64,000 nt of DNA from Roseibacillus persicicus (GCF_014651675.1 NZ_BMXI01000003.1:71604-135603); one strand, 5' to 3'; shown: positions 33,637 to 42,837, counted from the first letter of the stretch. Program-made: numbers and translations. Notes: generated by a model from the letters alone, not told the origin.

Positions 33637-33852
33637 TTACGTAATCCTGCTTACCAGTTTGTTCTCGCTCAGCTCGGTTTCCATTGCGGGCATCCCCTTG
33701 GAATAACTCCCTAAGTTTTGCGCGGAATCGAGCTCTGTCGGTTGAATCTGGAGGCCATTTGAACCACCAAACAACGAACCGGACACGCCGCGATAACAGC
33801 GCACTTGGGCCGCTGCGAGCGAGTTGGTTTTGATATGGCTTGAATGGTTCAT
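33637..33852 (-). CDS. 71-residue protein of unknown function at the head of the array
   Basis: An ORF of 71 residues with AGGAGG 13 bases before its ATG, a promoter-like sequence about 60 bases upstream and a terminator 25 bases downstream, so it has all parts of a small gene. The peptide (MNHSSHIKTNSLAAAQVRCY...) is polar, with one Cys, a glycine-serine stretch (GVSGSLFGGSNG) and an acidic Met-rich patch (GMPAMETELSE). No known domain, signal peptide or membrane helix. Ribosome-binding-site spacing is longer than ideal. It could be a leader ORF controlling the downstream RNA and tRNAs. Confidence 0.5.
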   Translation of the reverse strand: MNHSSHIKTNSLAAAQVRCYRGVSGSLFGGSNGLQIQPTELDSAQNLGSYSKGMPAMETELSENKLVSRIT

Positions 33853-33907
33853 GATGGAAAATCTACCTCCTTGCGGTTCTGCCGCTTCAGTTGCGACTTG
33901 CGGAATA

Positions 33908-33934
33908 GTTATAGAACGACACCTAATCGGTCAA
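33908..33934 (-). promoter_or_regulatory. Sigma-70-like promoter of the array leader
   Basis: On the minus strand TTGACC (33929-33934) and TATAAC (33908-33913) are separated by 15 bases, shorter than the usual 17. It lies 56 bases before the 71-residue ORF in an AT-rich region (33853-34131) that otherwise contains nothing recognised and also holds the promoter of the divergent GH36 gene. Confidence 0.45.
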
Positions 33935-34131
33935 CCTCTTTCTTCATCTTTTTTATCATTTGATTATTGAGATCTGAATCTCATTAAGAAATCGAACTAC
34001 TAGACTTCTAGTAGATAACCACAATTGCCGGTTCGAACTCATTCTGTTCGCGTCTGCTCAAATAGCGGCTGAAAGTCACTTTTCATCATTTTTAGAACCG
34101 ACTTGTAAAAACGAAGATTCAGGGCAAATAC

Positions 34132-35955
34132 TTGGCCGTGCTCAAACTACTCAATCCCCTCAACGGCCTGATTCTAGGCTGCTCCCTTCTCGCGCAAGCT
34201 CAAGCGGCCCCTCTTCCCTTCAATCCGGAGTCTCTCAAGCTTGAAGGCGAACTCGGCAGCTTCCAATCCTCGCTCACCAGTGAAGAAGTTGAGCCGGGGC
34301 TTTGGATTGCGACTATTGATTTGGTCTCCGAGGAAGCGGCTCAACCACCCAACTTCACCTTGAAATGGCAGGTCCCCTCCGTGGATGTGCACGGCTTCTG
34401 GACCCCCACCAACTCAATCGACAAGGTGAGCTACTACAAGAGCCGCCTGACATCCCGCGCGGCCAACCGAGCACCGGTGCTGTCTCTTTACAGTTTGGCC
34501 GGGAAGAATCGTCTCACCTTTGCCGCCTCCGATGCCCTGCGCACTCTGAATATGGGAGCGAACCTGATTGAAGAGGACTGTGAATTTCACTGCTATCTGG
34601 AGTTCTTTTCCGAGCCCGAAAGCGCGACAAAATCCTATCAAGCCGAGGTCCGCTTTGACCTGCGTGAGGTTGATTACTCCAAGTCGCTTGGCGAAGTTGC
34701 GACTTGGTGGGAGCAACAAGAAGGCTATACCCCAGCAGAAGTTCCGGCAGCCGCCCGTATGCCGATGTATTCCACCTGGTATGCTTTCCATCAGGTTCTG
34801 GATGCTGACACCTTGGTTGCCGAGTGCGAAAGAGCGAAGCCCCTCGGATTTGACGCAATCATCATCGACGATGGTTGGCAGACACTCGATAGTCAGAGGG
34901 GGTATGCCTTCACTGGTGACTGGAAGCCGGAGCGCCTGACCGACATGAAAGGGCTTTCAGACCGGATCCACGCCCTCGATATGAAAGTCCTTCTCTGGTA
35001 CTCCGTCCCGTTCGTTGGCAAGAAGGCTGAGATCTATGAGAAGTTCGAAGGAAAATATCTCCGCGACTGGGCCGGACAAGGAACTTCCATTCTCGATCCC
35101 CGCTACCCGGAAGTGCGCGAATATCTCATTGAGACCTACAAGAACGCCGTCACCGATTGGGACCTCGACGGACTCAAGCTCGACTTCATCGGCACCTTTA
35201 CTCCTGCCAAAGGAGCCGATCTAACAGCCGAAGACGGACGCGACTATGGCTCGGTCAACGAAGCACTCGATCGCCTGATGTCAGACGTGATGACTGAACT
35301 AAAAGCAATTAACCCCGAGATTATGATCGAGTTCCGCCAGAGCTACATTGGGCCTCTGATGCGCAAGTATGGCAACATGTTCCGCGCGGTCGATTGCCCG
35401 AACATGGCCGTCGTGAACCGCTCCAGCACCATCGAGCTTCGCCTCCTCTCCGGCACCACTGCCGTTCACTCCGACATGTATCTCTTCCATCCCAAGGAGA
35501 CCGTCGAGAACGCCGCACAGCAGCTCTTGAACATCCTCTTCTCTGTTCCACAACTCTCGGTTCGACTCGATACTATCTCCGCCGAACACCGCGAAATGGT
35601 CGCCTTCTGGACCGGCTACTGGCGGGCGAATCAGGGCATTCTGTTAGACGGGCAGCTGGAAGCCCGCCGGCCGCACGAGAACTATCCCGTCGTTCTGGCT
35701 CATGGAGATGAAAAAACCATCGCCGCGCTCTATGCCGAGAACTATTTGGATCTGGAGGAACTGGGTTCGCGTCAGTTTGATGTCGTCAACGCAACTTCAA
35801 GCGACACGCTGGTCCTCAAACTTCCCGCAATGGAAGAGGTCACGATAGTCGTGCACGACTCTCAAGGAAAAGAGGTTTCACGCACCACGCAATCGGTGGG
35901 TGGACTGGCCTCTTTCGAAGTGCCTCGCTCGGGGTTGCTGAGTCTTTCGAAATAG
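34132..35955 (+). CDS. GH36-like alpha-galactosidase (secreted)
   Basis: About 607 residues starting at TTG 34132 (or GTG 34138). A signal peptide ends near LLAQAQA. An N-terminal beta-sandwich (about 30-200) precedes a beta/alpha barrel with YSTWYAFHQ, IIIDDGWQ, DWKPE, and LDGLKLDFIG, whose Asp (residue 351) matches the clan GH-D nucleophile in the K-x-D motif. MFRAVDCPN about 65 residues later may carry the acid/base Asp. The C-terminal ~90 residues form a beta domain. It likely removes terminal alpha-galactose or a related sugar outside the cytoplasm. It diverges from the tRNA array. Confidence 0.8.
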   Translation: MAVLKLLNPLNGLILGCSLLAQAQAAPLPFNPESLKLEGELGSFQSSLTSEEVEPGLWIATIDLVSEEAAQPPNFTLKWQVPSVDVHGFWTPTNSIDKVSYYKSRLTSRAANRAPVLSLYSLAGKNRLTFAASDALRTLNMGANLIEEDCEFHCYLEFFSEPESATKSYQAEVRFDLREVDYSKSLGEVATWWEQQEGYTPAEVPAAARMPMYSTWYAFHQVLDADTLVAECERAKPLGFDAIIIDDGWQTLDSQRGYAFTGDWKPERLTDMKGLSDRIHALDMKVLLWYSVPFVGKKAEIYEKFEGKYLRDWAGQGTSILDPRYPEVREYLIETYKNAVTDWDLDGLKLDFIGTFTPAKGADLTAEDGRDYGSVNEALDRLMSDVMTELKAINPEIMIEFRQSYIGPLMRKYGNMFRAVDCPNMAVVNRSSTIELRLLSGTTAVHSDMYLFHPKETVENAAQQLLNILFSVPQLSVRLDTISAEHREMVAFWTGYWRANQGILLDGQLEARRPHENYPVVLAHGDEKTIAALYAENYLDLEELGSRQFDVVNATSSDTLVLKLPAMEEVTIVVHDSQGKEVSRTTQSVGGLASFEVPRSGLLSLSK

Positions 35956-35972
35956 GGCTCCTGATCCCGGAC

Positions 35973-37046
35973 TTACTCCTGCCCCAGACTCCACGGACGT
36001 TCGAGCACCTCGGTGAAGATCTCGACGTTCGCGGACTCGCGGTGGCGGAGGATACGGAGATATTCCGTGGTGCCTTCCTCCCGGCGCTGGTTGGAAAAGG
36101 CTTCCGCGAGTTCATCCCGCACTTCCTCGTATTCGCGTAAACGGGATGGCTCGCGCGCAATCACCTCGACCACGTGGGTGCCCAGACTCGTTTCTACTAG
36201 ATTACCCGTAGCACCCGAGAGGGCAAAGACAGCCTCACCGAAGTCATCCGGCAATCGATTCCGGCTCACCCATCCCAGGTAGCCACCTTGCTCTTTACTT
36301 GCCGGGTCTTCACTCAACTCGGCGGCCAAGGCCGCAAAGTCTTTCCCCTGCTCCAAAGAGAGCTTCGCCGATTGCGCCAAGGCGAGCGCTTCACCATTGG
36401 GATGATCCAGCGCCGCGAAAAAGATGTGCCGCAACTCGACGAGTTCGGGGAGACGAAACCGCTCCTGATTCTCCTCGAAGAAGCTTTTCAACTCGGCTTC
36501 GGAGGTCTCGAGCGCGATATATTTCTCCAGATAGGCCTCCTGCTCCAACTTGGCACGCACCCTTGCGACCAATTCGGCTTCACCATCCCAACCCTGATTC
36601 GTGATTGCTCCGTCGAGCAAAGGCTCGCTGGCAAAGCGGCGCTTGAACCTCTTCACCCCCTCGGCGACTTCCTCATCAGAGACTGAAATCTCGGCGGCAT
36701 TGAACTTCACCTTGATACGCAGGAGGTGACGCTCGAAGAGTCCATTGAGCGCCGCCATCCGCTGACTCCGGAGTTCAGTAGCCGAGAGACCCGCCGCGCT
36801 CTTTCCCCGCAGCCAGAGACGCCGCTCCACCTCCCGATCAATCTGGGTCAGGAGAATGGGCTGATAGTAGACCCGGGCCGCCACGCCTCGCGCGGTTTCT
36901 TCGCGAATGGCTTGCTCGCTCCGGGGATCGGAGTTTTTGATCGCCTTGTAAAGTGGACCCTTGAAAACAAAGAGGTCGATAAACAAGTAGATAAGCGCCA
37001 CTCCATAGAGGATGGCACGCACCGGGGCTCCGGAATCGAGTTTCAT
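35973..37046 (-). CDS. Membrane-anchored parvulin-type peptidyl-prolyl isomerase
   Basis: A 357-residue PpiC/SurA-like protein. One N-terminal membrane helix (about 10-28, AILYGVALIYLFIDLFVF) anchors it in the inner membrane facing outward. A helical chaperone-like region (about 50-205) is followed by a parvulin domain at about 210-300: ELRHIFFA, AALAAELSEDPASKEQGGYLGWVSR, LVETSLGTHVVEV. It should assist folding of exported proteins. Four bases separate it from the avtA stop, so both are co-transcribed, though their roles look unrelated. Confidence 0.85.
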   Translation of the reverse strand: MKLDSGAPVRAILYGVALIYLFIDLFVFKGPLYKAIKNSDPRSEQAIREETARGVAARVYYQPILLTQIDREVERRLWLRGKSAAGLSATELRSQRMAALNGLFERHLLRIKVKFNAAEISVSDEEVAEGVKRFKRRFASEPLLDGAITNQGWDGEAELVARVRAKLEQEAYLEKYIALETSEAELKSFFEENQERFRLPELVELRHIFFAALDHPNGEALALAQSAKLSLEQGKDFAALAAELSEDPASKEQGGYLGWVSRNRLPDDFGEAVFALSGATGNLVETSLGTHVVEVIAREPSRLREYEEVRDELAEAFSNQRREEGTTEYLRILRHRESANVEIFTEVLERPWSLGQE

Positions 37047-37050
37047 AGCT

Positions 37051-38313
37051 TCAAGATTGGTAAGCCCCGATGGCTTCCTCGGCGATGATACGCAGGCCTT
37101 CCTTCACGACCTCGGCATCCATGGTAAACGTCACCCGAATGCACTCCCGCCCATGGGGCCAGTCCTCTTCTTCGCCGAAGAAGAAGTATTCGCCAGGCAC
37201 CACGAGAGCCCCGCGTTTCTTGCAACGCTCGTAAAGCTCTTTCGATGAAATCGGCAGGTCTTCGAACCAGAACCAGAGGAAGAGCGCGCCCTCGCTACGA
37301 TGAACATAGTAGCTCATCTCCTCGGGGAAAAATTTCTCCACCCATGCGAGGGCCTGGCGGGACTTCTCCTGATAGAAGGGCTTCATCACCTCATTGGACA
37401 ATCTCAGCAGCTCCCCATTTTCTAACAAAGGACTCACAATCGCTTGCCCCAAGTTGCCATTGGCCAGCCCGACGACGCCCGTCATCTCGGACAAGGCTCT
37501 TGCGATATCGGGATGGGCCACCACGATGCCGGTGCGGGTGCCGGGGAGGCCCAGCTTGGAAAGGCTCATCGTCACAATCAGGTCCTCATCCCAGACCGGG
37601 GTAGCCTCGCCGAAGATAATATTCGGGAAAGGCGCGCCGTAGGCATTATCGATGATGAGCGGGATTCCGTTCTCGCGAGCCAACTCGCGCAGGCGGGCAA
37701 TCTCCTCATCTAACAGAAGGTTCCCTGAAGGATTGGTGGGACGGGAAACACAGATCGCCGCGATCTCCTCGTCGACCTCCAGAGCATCGAAGTCGATGGA
37801 ATACTTGAACTCGTGCGGTCCGGTTTTCTCGATATGGGGACGGAACACTTTGAAGAGCTGCCCACCCACCGACTGATCACTGTAGCCAATGTATTCCGGC
37901 ACCAGCGGCAGGAGAACCTTCTTCTGGCGACCGTCGGGCATCTTTCCCGCCAGGGAGTTGAAAAGGAAAAAGAAAGCGGTCTGCCCGCCTGCGGTGACGG
38001 CCACATTCTCGGGCCCCACCTGCCAGCCGAACTCGCGACGCAGCATGGCGGCGAGCGCGGTACGGAAAGGGAGACCTCCCGCCGGGGCTTCGTAACTACC
38101 GAGAACTTTGCGCAGCTCGCCCGCCTCATCCAACTCGCGCCAGCGTCGTTCCCAGACTGCCTCGACTTCCGGAATGTGGGCCGGCTGCCCGCCGCCGAGC
38201 ATCTTGACATCTCCCCCGCTGGCCAAAGCCTCGCCGAGATTCGTCATCAACTCCGCAATTCCACTCCCCTGTCCCAAGCGGCGGCCGAACTCCGACCATT
38301 CCCAATTCGTCAT
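37051..38313 (-). CDS. avtA: Valine-pyruvate aminotransferase AvtA
   Basis: A 420-residue fold-type I PLP aminotransferase whose whole length follows E. coli AvtA: LGQGSGIAELMTNLGEAL near the start, MLGGGQPAHIPEV, SYEAPAGGLPFR, SRPTNPSGN, and the PLP-lysine motif SLSKLGLPGTRTG (about 245-257). It exchanges amino groups between valine and pyruvate, linking alanine and branched-chain amino acid pools. Divergent from the peroxiredoxin gene with 84 bases between them. Confidence 0.9.
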   Translation of the reverse strand: MTNWEWSEFGRRLGQGSGIAELMTNLGEALASGGDVKMLGGGQPAHIPEVEAVWERRWRELDEAGELRKVLGSYEAPAGGLPFRTALAAMLRREFGWQVGPENVAVTAGGQTAFFFLFNSLAGKMPDGRQKKVLLPLVPEYIGYSDQSVGGQLFKVFRPHIEKTGPHEFKYSIDFDALEVDEEIAAICVSRPTNPSGNLLLDEEIARLRELARENGIPLIIDNAYGAPFPNIIFGEATPVWDEDLIVTMSLSKLGLPGTRTGIVVAHPDIARALSEMTGVVGLANGNLGQAIVSPLLENGELLRLSNEVMKPFYQEKSRQALAWVEKFFPEEMSYYVHRSEGALFLWFWFEDLPISSKELYERCKKRGALVVPGEYFFFGEEEDWPHGRECIRVTFTMDAEVVKEGLRIIAEEAIGAYQS

Positions 38314-38397
38314 GGACTTTTCATATCCCCTGCCTTCCCGCTTGGCAAACTCATCTCCCTGCCTAAAGTGCGGCTCCTAACCTCAACTAATACTACT

Positions 38398-38892
38398 ATG
38401 GCACTTGCAACTGGAACTAAAGCCCCCGATTTCACCCTCGTCACCAAAGGTGCGGAAGGCCCTGAACTCTTCACTCTTTCCGAGCACATCGGGAAGTCCA
38501 ACATCGTCCTTCTCTTCGTGCCCATGGCCTTCACCGGAGGCTGCACAACCGAGTTCTGCTCCGTCACCAACGAGCTCGACGAATACACCCAGCTCGACGC
38601 CACCGTGATCGGCATCTCCGGCGACAACCCTTTCGCGCAAGCGGAGTGGGCCGAGAAGGAAGGCATCAAGCTGACCCTCCTCTCAGACTACGAGCACAAG
38701 ACTACTGCGGCCTACGACGTGGCTTACGAAAGCTTCCTCCCCGACGCCAACCTCATCATGGGTGGCGTGCCGAAGCGCTCGGCCTTCGTCATCGATAAAG
38801 AAGGCGTTATCCAGTATTCCGAAGCCCAGGAGCATCCCAAGGACATGCCTGACTTCGACAAAATCAAGGAGACCCTCAAAGGTCTGGCTTAA
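38398..38892 (+). CDS. Peroxiredoxin (AhpE/Bcp-like)
   Basis: A 164-residue thioredoxin-fold peroxidase. I use the ATG at 38398 (MALATGTKAPDFTL); the much longer open frame upstream is antisense to avtA. The active site is MAFTGGCTTEFCSV, with the peroxidatic Cys in the C-T-T-E-F-C context near residue 45 and a second Cys four residues later, which may form an intramolecular disulfide. It reduces H2O2 and organic peroxides. Followed by its own terminator. Confidence 0.9.
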   Translation: MALATGTKAPDFTLVTKGAEGPELFTLSEHIGKSNIVLLFVPMAFTGGCTTEFCSVTNELDEYTQLDATVIGISGDNPFAQAEWAEKEGIKLTLLSDYEHKTTAAYDVAYESFLPDANLIMGGVPKRSAFVIDKEGVIQYSEAQEHPKDMPDFDKIKETLKGLA

Positions 38893-38917
38893 TTTTTCGC
38901 CAAAGATTTTTTCCAAA

Positions 38918-38950
38918 GAGGGCGAGCGGGTGACTGTTCGCCCTTTTTCG
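38918..38950 (+). terminator. Rho-independent terminator after the peroxiredoxin gene
   Basis: Stem GGGCGA/TCGCCC (38920-38925 with 38938-38943) followed by TTTTT. The rest of 38951-39151 holds no gene that I recognise. Confidence 0.75.
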
Positions 38951-39151
38951 TGCCATGCTCTCTCTTTCGGAGAAACCATAAACCTTCGTTCAGCCATGAT
39001 TCAATTTGCAAACCCGCCTACTCGTTCTGCATGACGCCGCCGGTTGGATTCGGTAAGGCACGATTCCTTCGTCCGCCTCTTTCCCCTGAAGGTCAGCAAC
39101 TTAGAACCCTACCCGAACCGGTGGCATATCCTATGCGCAAGAGAAGGTGCT

Positions 39152-39613
39152 ATGAATACAAACACTACCGCACCAAACGAAGTTGTTAAGGAATGTATCG
39201 ACACTTGCAACAGCCTCCTCCGCGGAGAGCTCTCTGCAGTCGAGACCTATCAGAAGGCCATTGATAAATTTGACGACGACGTGTTCGTCACTCAACTCAA
39301 GGACTTGCAACGGTCCCACATGGATAGTGTGTCCGAGCTTCGCAAACACGTCATCGAAATGAACGGTAATCCCGAGAGCGACTCAGGAGCGTGGGGGAAC
39401 TTTGCCAACGGTGTGCAATCTGCAGCGAACTTTTTCGGCGACAACGCTGCTCTTTCCTCCCTCGAGGCCGGAGAGGCCTATGGTCAGAAAGACTACGAAA
39501 ACGCGCTGGAGAAGGACATCATGCCGGAGGCCCGGGCGCTGATCCAGACCACCCTGCTCCCCCGCTGCCGCCGTAACCAAGAGATTTTGGACGCCCTCGA
39601 AGAGGCGGCCTAA
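39152..39613 (+). CDS. DUF2383 four-helix-bundle protein
   Basis: A 153-residue ferritin-like protein of the DUF2383 (PA2169) family. The first helices contain ECIDTCNSLLRGELSAVETYQKAI and LKDLQRSHMDSVSELRKHV, with the Glu and His spacing of that family; an Ala-rich helix pair and LLPRCRRNQEILDAL close the bundle. The ATG at 39152 has AAGG five bases before it. DUF2383 proteins are stress-associated and of unknown biochemical role. It is followed by a terminator and an SDR of the general-stress type. Confidence 0.8.
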   Translation: MNTNTTAPNEVVKECIDTCNSLLRGELSAVETYQKAIDKFDDDVFVTQLKDLQRSHMDSVSELRKHVIEMNGNPESDSGAWGNFANGVQSAANFFGDNAALSSLEAGEAYGQKDYENALEKDIMPEARALIQTTLLPRCRRNQEILDALEEAA

Positions 39614-39630
39614 TCTTGCCACTGCATTCC

Positions 39631-39680
39631 AAGGGGCCCGGATAGTGACGATCGAAACTAACCGGGCCCTTCGTCTTTTC
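39631..39680 (+). terminator. Rho-independent terminator after the DUF2383 gene
   Basis: A ten-base stem AAGGGGCCCGG/CCGGGCCCTT is followed by TTCGTCTTTTC on the plus strand. Confidence 0.7.
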
Positions 39681-39717
39681 ATTCAAACAAAACCTAACAT
39701 TTAAACTGACAAAACAC

Positions 39718-40611
39718 ATGATAGCTCAACCAGAACTCAAAGATCCCAAGGACTTGCATCCCAAGCCCGACTTTCCTCGTCAACCCCAAGAACGACCCGG
39801 ACTCGCCCAAGACATGACCCCGACCCCCGACCACGGGGAAGAAAGCTACAAAGGCTACGGTCGGCTGAAAGGTCGCAAGGCCCTCGTCACAGGTGGCGAC
39901 TCTGGCATCGGACGCGCCGCGGTTATTGCCTTCGCCCGGGAGGGTGCCGACGTGGCATTCAACTACCTCGAAAGTGAGTCCGAGGATGCCAAACAAGTGG
40001 TGAAGCTCATTGAGGATGCAGGTCGAAAGGCGGTCGCTCTCCCCGGTGATATTGCTGATGAGGAATTTTGTAAGAAGCTTGTCGCCGATGCTCATGAGGC
40101 TCTTGGTGGACTCGATATTCTGGTCAACAACGCCGGCCGCCAGACTTTTCAAAAGACCATTGACGAACTGACCACCGAGCAGTTTGACAACACTTTCAAA
40201 GTCAATGTCTACGCCCCTTTCTGGATCTCGAAGGCAGCGATTCCACTGATGCCCCCGGGTTCCACCATTATCAACACAGCTTCCAGCCAGTCCTTCAGCC
40301 CCTCCGCAATGCTACTCGACTATGCGCAAACCAAGGCCTGTAACGTGACTTTCACCAAGGCTTTGGCCCAGCAGGTGATGGACAAGGGTATCCGAGTAAA
40401 CGCGGTCGCTCCAGGCCCCTTCTGGACCGCACTGCAATCGTCGGGGGGACAGCCCCAGGACAACGTGACCGAATTTGGCTCCTCCACCTTGTTCGACAGG
40501 CCGGGCCAGCCAGTGGAGATTGCTCCCATCTACGTTCTCCTCGCTTCTCAGGACTCCAGCTACATGACAGGTGAAGTCGTGGGAGCTACTGGTGGCAAGA
40601 CCCCTTACTAA
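39718..40611 (+). CDS. Short-chain dehydrogenase/reductase (general stress type)
   Basis: A 297-residue SDR with a 45-residue proline-rich N-terminal extension (FPRQPQERPGLAQDM) typical of the YdaD/GSP39-like group. The NAD(P) loop is TGGDSGIGRA (about 58-67), NNAG is present, and the catalytic Ser-Tyr-Lys set is in NTASSQS and YAQTKACN (Tyr and Lys four apart). Such enzymes are induced by general stress; the substrate is unknown. It is probably co-regulated with the DUF2383 gene (inference). Confidence 0.88.
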   Translation: MIAQPELKDPKDLHPKPDFPRQPQERPGLAQDMTPTPDHGEESYKGYGRLKGRKALVTGGDSGIGRAAVIAFAREGADVAFNYLESESEDAKQVVKLIEDAGRKAVALPGDIADEEFCKKLVADAHEALGGLDILVNNAGRQTFQKTIDELTTEQFDNTFKVNVYAPFWISKAAIPLMPPGSTIINTASSQSFSPSAMLLDYAQTKACNVTFTKALAQQVMDKGIRVNAVAPGPFWTALQSSGGQPQDNVTEFGSSTLFDRPGQPVEIAPIYVLLASQDSSYMTGEVVGATGGKTPY

Positions 40612-40675
40612 AGATTCTTCCAACTCCCAAAATGCGATCTGTGAAAGCTCGAGTGAGCTTTTCAGTCCGCTTTTT

Positions 40676-42172
40676 TTATTGGTTTGCAAGTTGTGCTCCA
40701 ACGCGCAGGGCATTCGCCACGATGGTAAGAGTCGGATTCAGAGCCGAACTGGAGGGAAAGAAGCTACCGTCCAGAACCCACAGGTTCTCGAGGTCATGAG
40801 TCCGACAGTTCCGGTCAAGCACACTATTCACGGGATCGTCGCCAAATCGAAGCGTCCCGCATTGGTGGGTGCACCACGCCAAAGGCATCATCCGGGAGCG
40901 GTACCGGCGCAGGGTCAAGCTTCCCTCAGGCAGGCCGCGGAGCTTCTCACCAAACTCGCGCACTAACTTTTCATGCAAAGACTTGTTCGTGAGGACCCGA
41001 TGCAAGCGAAGACCGTCTTTCCCATCGAGCAGAACCCGGTTCTCCGCCTTCGGAAGGTCCTCGGTCATGAAAAAAAATTCCAACCCCTGTTTCGCCAACC
41101 CCTCGGGACCGAACTCAACATCGCGAGTCCACTCTTCCAGTTCATACTGGGTCGCATCCCACTTCCCCTGCGTCTGAATCGAACCGGCCAAACACCCGCC
41201 TCTGTCAGGTTGATACCAGTGGTTCGTCCCAAAGGTTTTCGCAAAATCGGAAGTCATCGTTTCCTCAAAGGTGGCCACCGCCGTGGAGCAAAGGTGAGCC
41301 ATGTAATTGCGGCCCACCTGTCCCGACGAGTTGGCGAAGTGGCCATCATCCTCGGATTGGAGAAAAAGGCGCGCACTCTGGATTGCACCCGCGCTGCAGA
41401 TATAATTTTGCGCACGTAGAATTTCTTTTCTTCCTTCCCGCTCGACTTCCAAGCCCACTACCCGTCGACCATCGCGAAGGAACCTCAGCGCCTTCGTTCT
41501 GGTCTGCAACTCAAAGCTCCCTTTTCGTAAGCTCTCCAATGCCACCGCCTCGGGATCAGCTTTGGAAAGGGATGGATCAGGATAGGCATCGAAGTGCGCC
41601 AAATCTGTCTTCCACCCCTCGCTTTCGCCTTCCGGGTCAACCCCCAGAGGCAGAGGAAAGGTCGAGACACCCACTGCACCCAAACCTTCACGCAACAAAG
41701 CAATGTCCCGCTCGTCACCTATCGCCGGATAGGGGTAGGCCCGATCCGTGGGCTCGCTGTCGTCAGCTGCGCGCTCGCCATGGACTCGATAGAGCTTTTC
41801 AGCCTCGTCATAGTAGCTCGCATAGTCTTCGTAGGCCAGAGGCCAGGCGGGGCTCAAGCCGTCGGGGTATTCCAGTTCCTCGAAATCCGCCTTTCGGAAG
41901 CGAAAGTGAGCGGATCCGTAGAGCTTCGCATTGCCACCCACGTGAAAGTGCATCCATGGCTGAAAGGTTTCCCCTTCCTGATCCCTCCAGCGCTCCTGAG
42001 TCCGATAACGAGTCTCGCCGTAGACCTCACGGGAATCGCGATTCTCTTTTTCCTTTGGTAGAAAATCTCCCTGCTCGATCATCAAGACCTGTCGCCCGGC
42101 CGCAACCAATTTGAGCGCCGCAGAAGTCCCTCCAGGGCCGCTCCCGATTACGAGAAACTCAATCTCTTTCAT
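40676..42172 (-). CDS. GMC-family FAD oxidoreductase
   Basis: A 498-residue GMC oxidoreductase from the ATG at 42172, preceded by GGTGG. It has the FAD dinucleotide fold VIGSGPGGTSAALKL near the start and the paired acidic IEQGDF. HFHVGGNAKLYGSAHF fits the GMC signature region, and the C-terminal NPTLTIVANALRVG closes the FAD site, with CTHQCGTLRFG carrying the likely catalytic His. It oxidises an alcohol or sugar; substrate unknown. Its ATG overlaps the stop of the cyclase gene (ATGA), so the two act in one operon. Confidence 0.88.
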   Translation of the reverse strand: MKEIEFLVIGSGPGGTSAALKLVAAGRQVLMIEQGDFLPKEKENRDSREVYGETRYRTQERWRDQEGETFQPWMHFHVGGNAKLYGSAHFRFRKADFEELEYPDGLSPAWPLAYEDYASYYDEAEKLYRVHGERAADDSEPTDRAYPYPAIGDERDIALLREGLGAVGVSTFPLPLGVDPEGESEGWKTDLAHFDAYPDPSLSKADPEAVALESLRKGSFELQTRTKALRFLRDGRRVVGLEVEREGRKEILRAQNYICSAGAIQSARLFLQSEDDGHFANSSGQVGRNYMAHLCSTAVATFEETMTSDFAKTFGTNHWYQPDRGGCLAGSIQTQGKWDATQYELEEWTRDVEFGPEGLAKQGLEFFFMTEDLPKAENRVLLDGKDGLRLHRVLTNKSLHEKLVREFGEKLRGLPEGSLTLRRYRSRMMPLAWCTHQCGTLRFGDDPVNSVLDRNCRTHDLENLWVLDGSFFPSSSALNPTLTIVANALRVGAQLANQ

Positions 42173-42837
42173 CGTTCCACCTTTCTCCCAATTACCCGAG
42201 CCAAACCGGCATCCCCGCCCTCCAGACGAATCGGCAAACAGGCCACCTCGTAGGCGCCCGGCTCCGCTTCCCCCAGCAAGAGTCCCTCCACGCACCACAT
42301 CCCGGCCCCGAGAAACGTATGATGAACCTCCACCACATTGCCACCGAACCCACCGACCGAAAGATAATCAAGCCCCACCAACTCCACCCCCGAATCAGCC
42401 AATAGTCGCGCCGCGTCCACCGAGAAGTGCACCGCGCTCTCATCGAACTTCTCGCGATACCAGGGTCTTCGCGAATTGGCGGTTTTGAAAAAGACCCTTC
42501 GCGCCAAACCCTCATTGGTCGCCTTTCTCAACTGGGGTGCAATTTCCCGGGCTTTGATTTGCTTCGGATCGGCTACCTCGATAATCAGACAATGCCCGAC
42601 CATCAAATCCAGCGGCATCTCATCAATGGCGAGCCCCCCTTGGATGAAGTGATTGAGCCCGTCGATGTGAGTCCCCGTATGAGTTCCCGTAGCCAGGCGC
42701 GAGACATTCGCATCGTCCCCGTGTTCGAGACACTGCTTGCGTTCGTGGCTAAATTCGGGGTTGTCCGGCCAGACCGGCAAGCGGTCGCTGAGTGGCGCCG
42801 TAAAGTCGAGCCATGGGGAGTCGTGAGTGAGCTTCAT
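42169..42837 (-). CDS. Cyclase-family metal hydrolase (kynurenine formamidase-like)
   Basis: A 222-residue member of the cyclase (KynB-like) family. The metal-binding motif GTHTGTHIDGLNHF (about 50-63) is intact and DLMVGHCLIIEV, GLDYLSVGG and HHTFLGAGMWCVEGL follow as in the family. Members are Zn or Mn amidohydrolases. The start is the ATG at 42837; the open frame continues upstream without conservation. It is the first gene of a pair with the GMC oxidoreductase, suggesting a small catabolic route. Confidence 0.85.
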   Translation of the reverse strand: MKLTHDSPWLDFTAPLSDRLPVWPDNPEFSHERKQCLEHGDDANVSRLATGTHTGTHIDGLNHFIQGGLAIDEMPLDLMVGHCLIIEVADPKQIKAREIAPQLRKATNEGLARRVFFKTANSRRPWYREKFDESAVHFSVDAARLLADSGVELVGLDYLSVGGFGGNVVEVHHTFLGAGMWCVEGLLLGEAEPGAYEVACLPIRLEGGDAGLARVIGRKVER

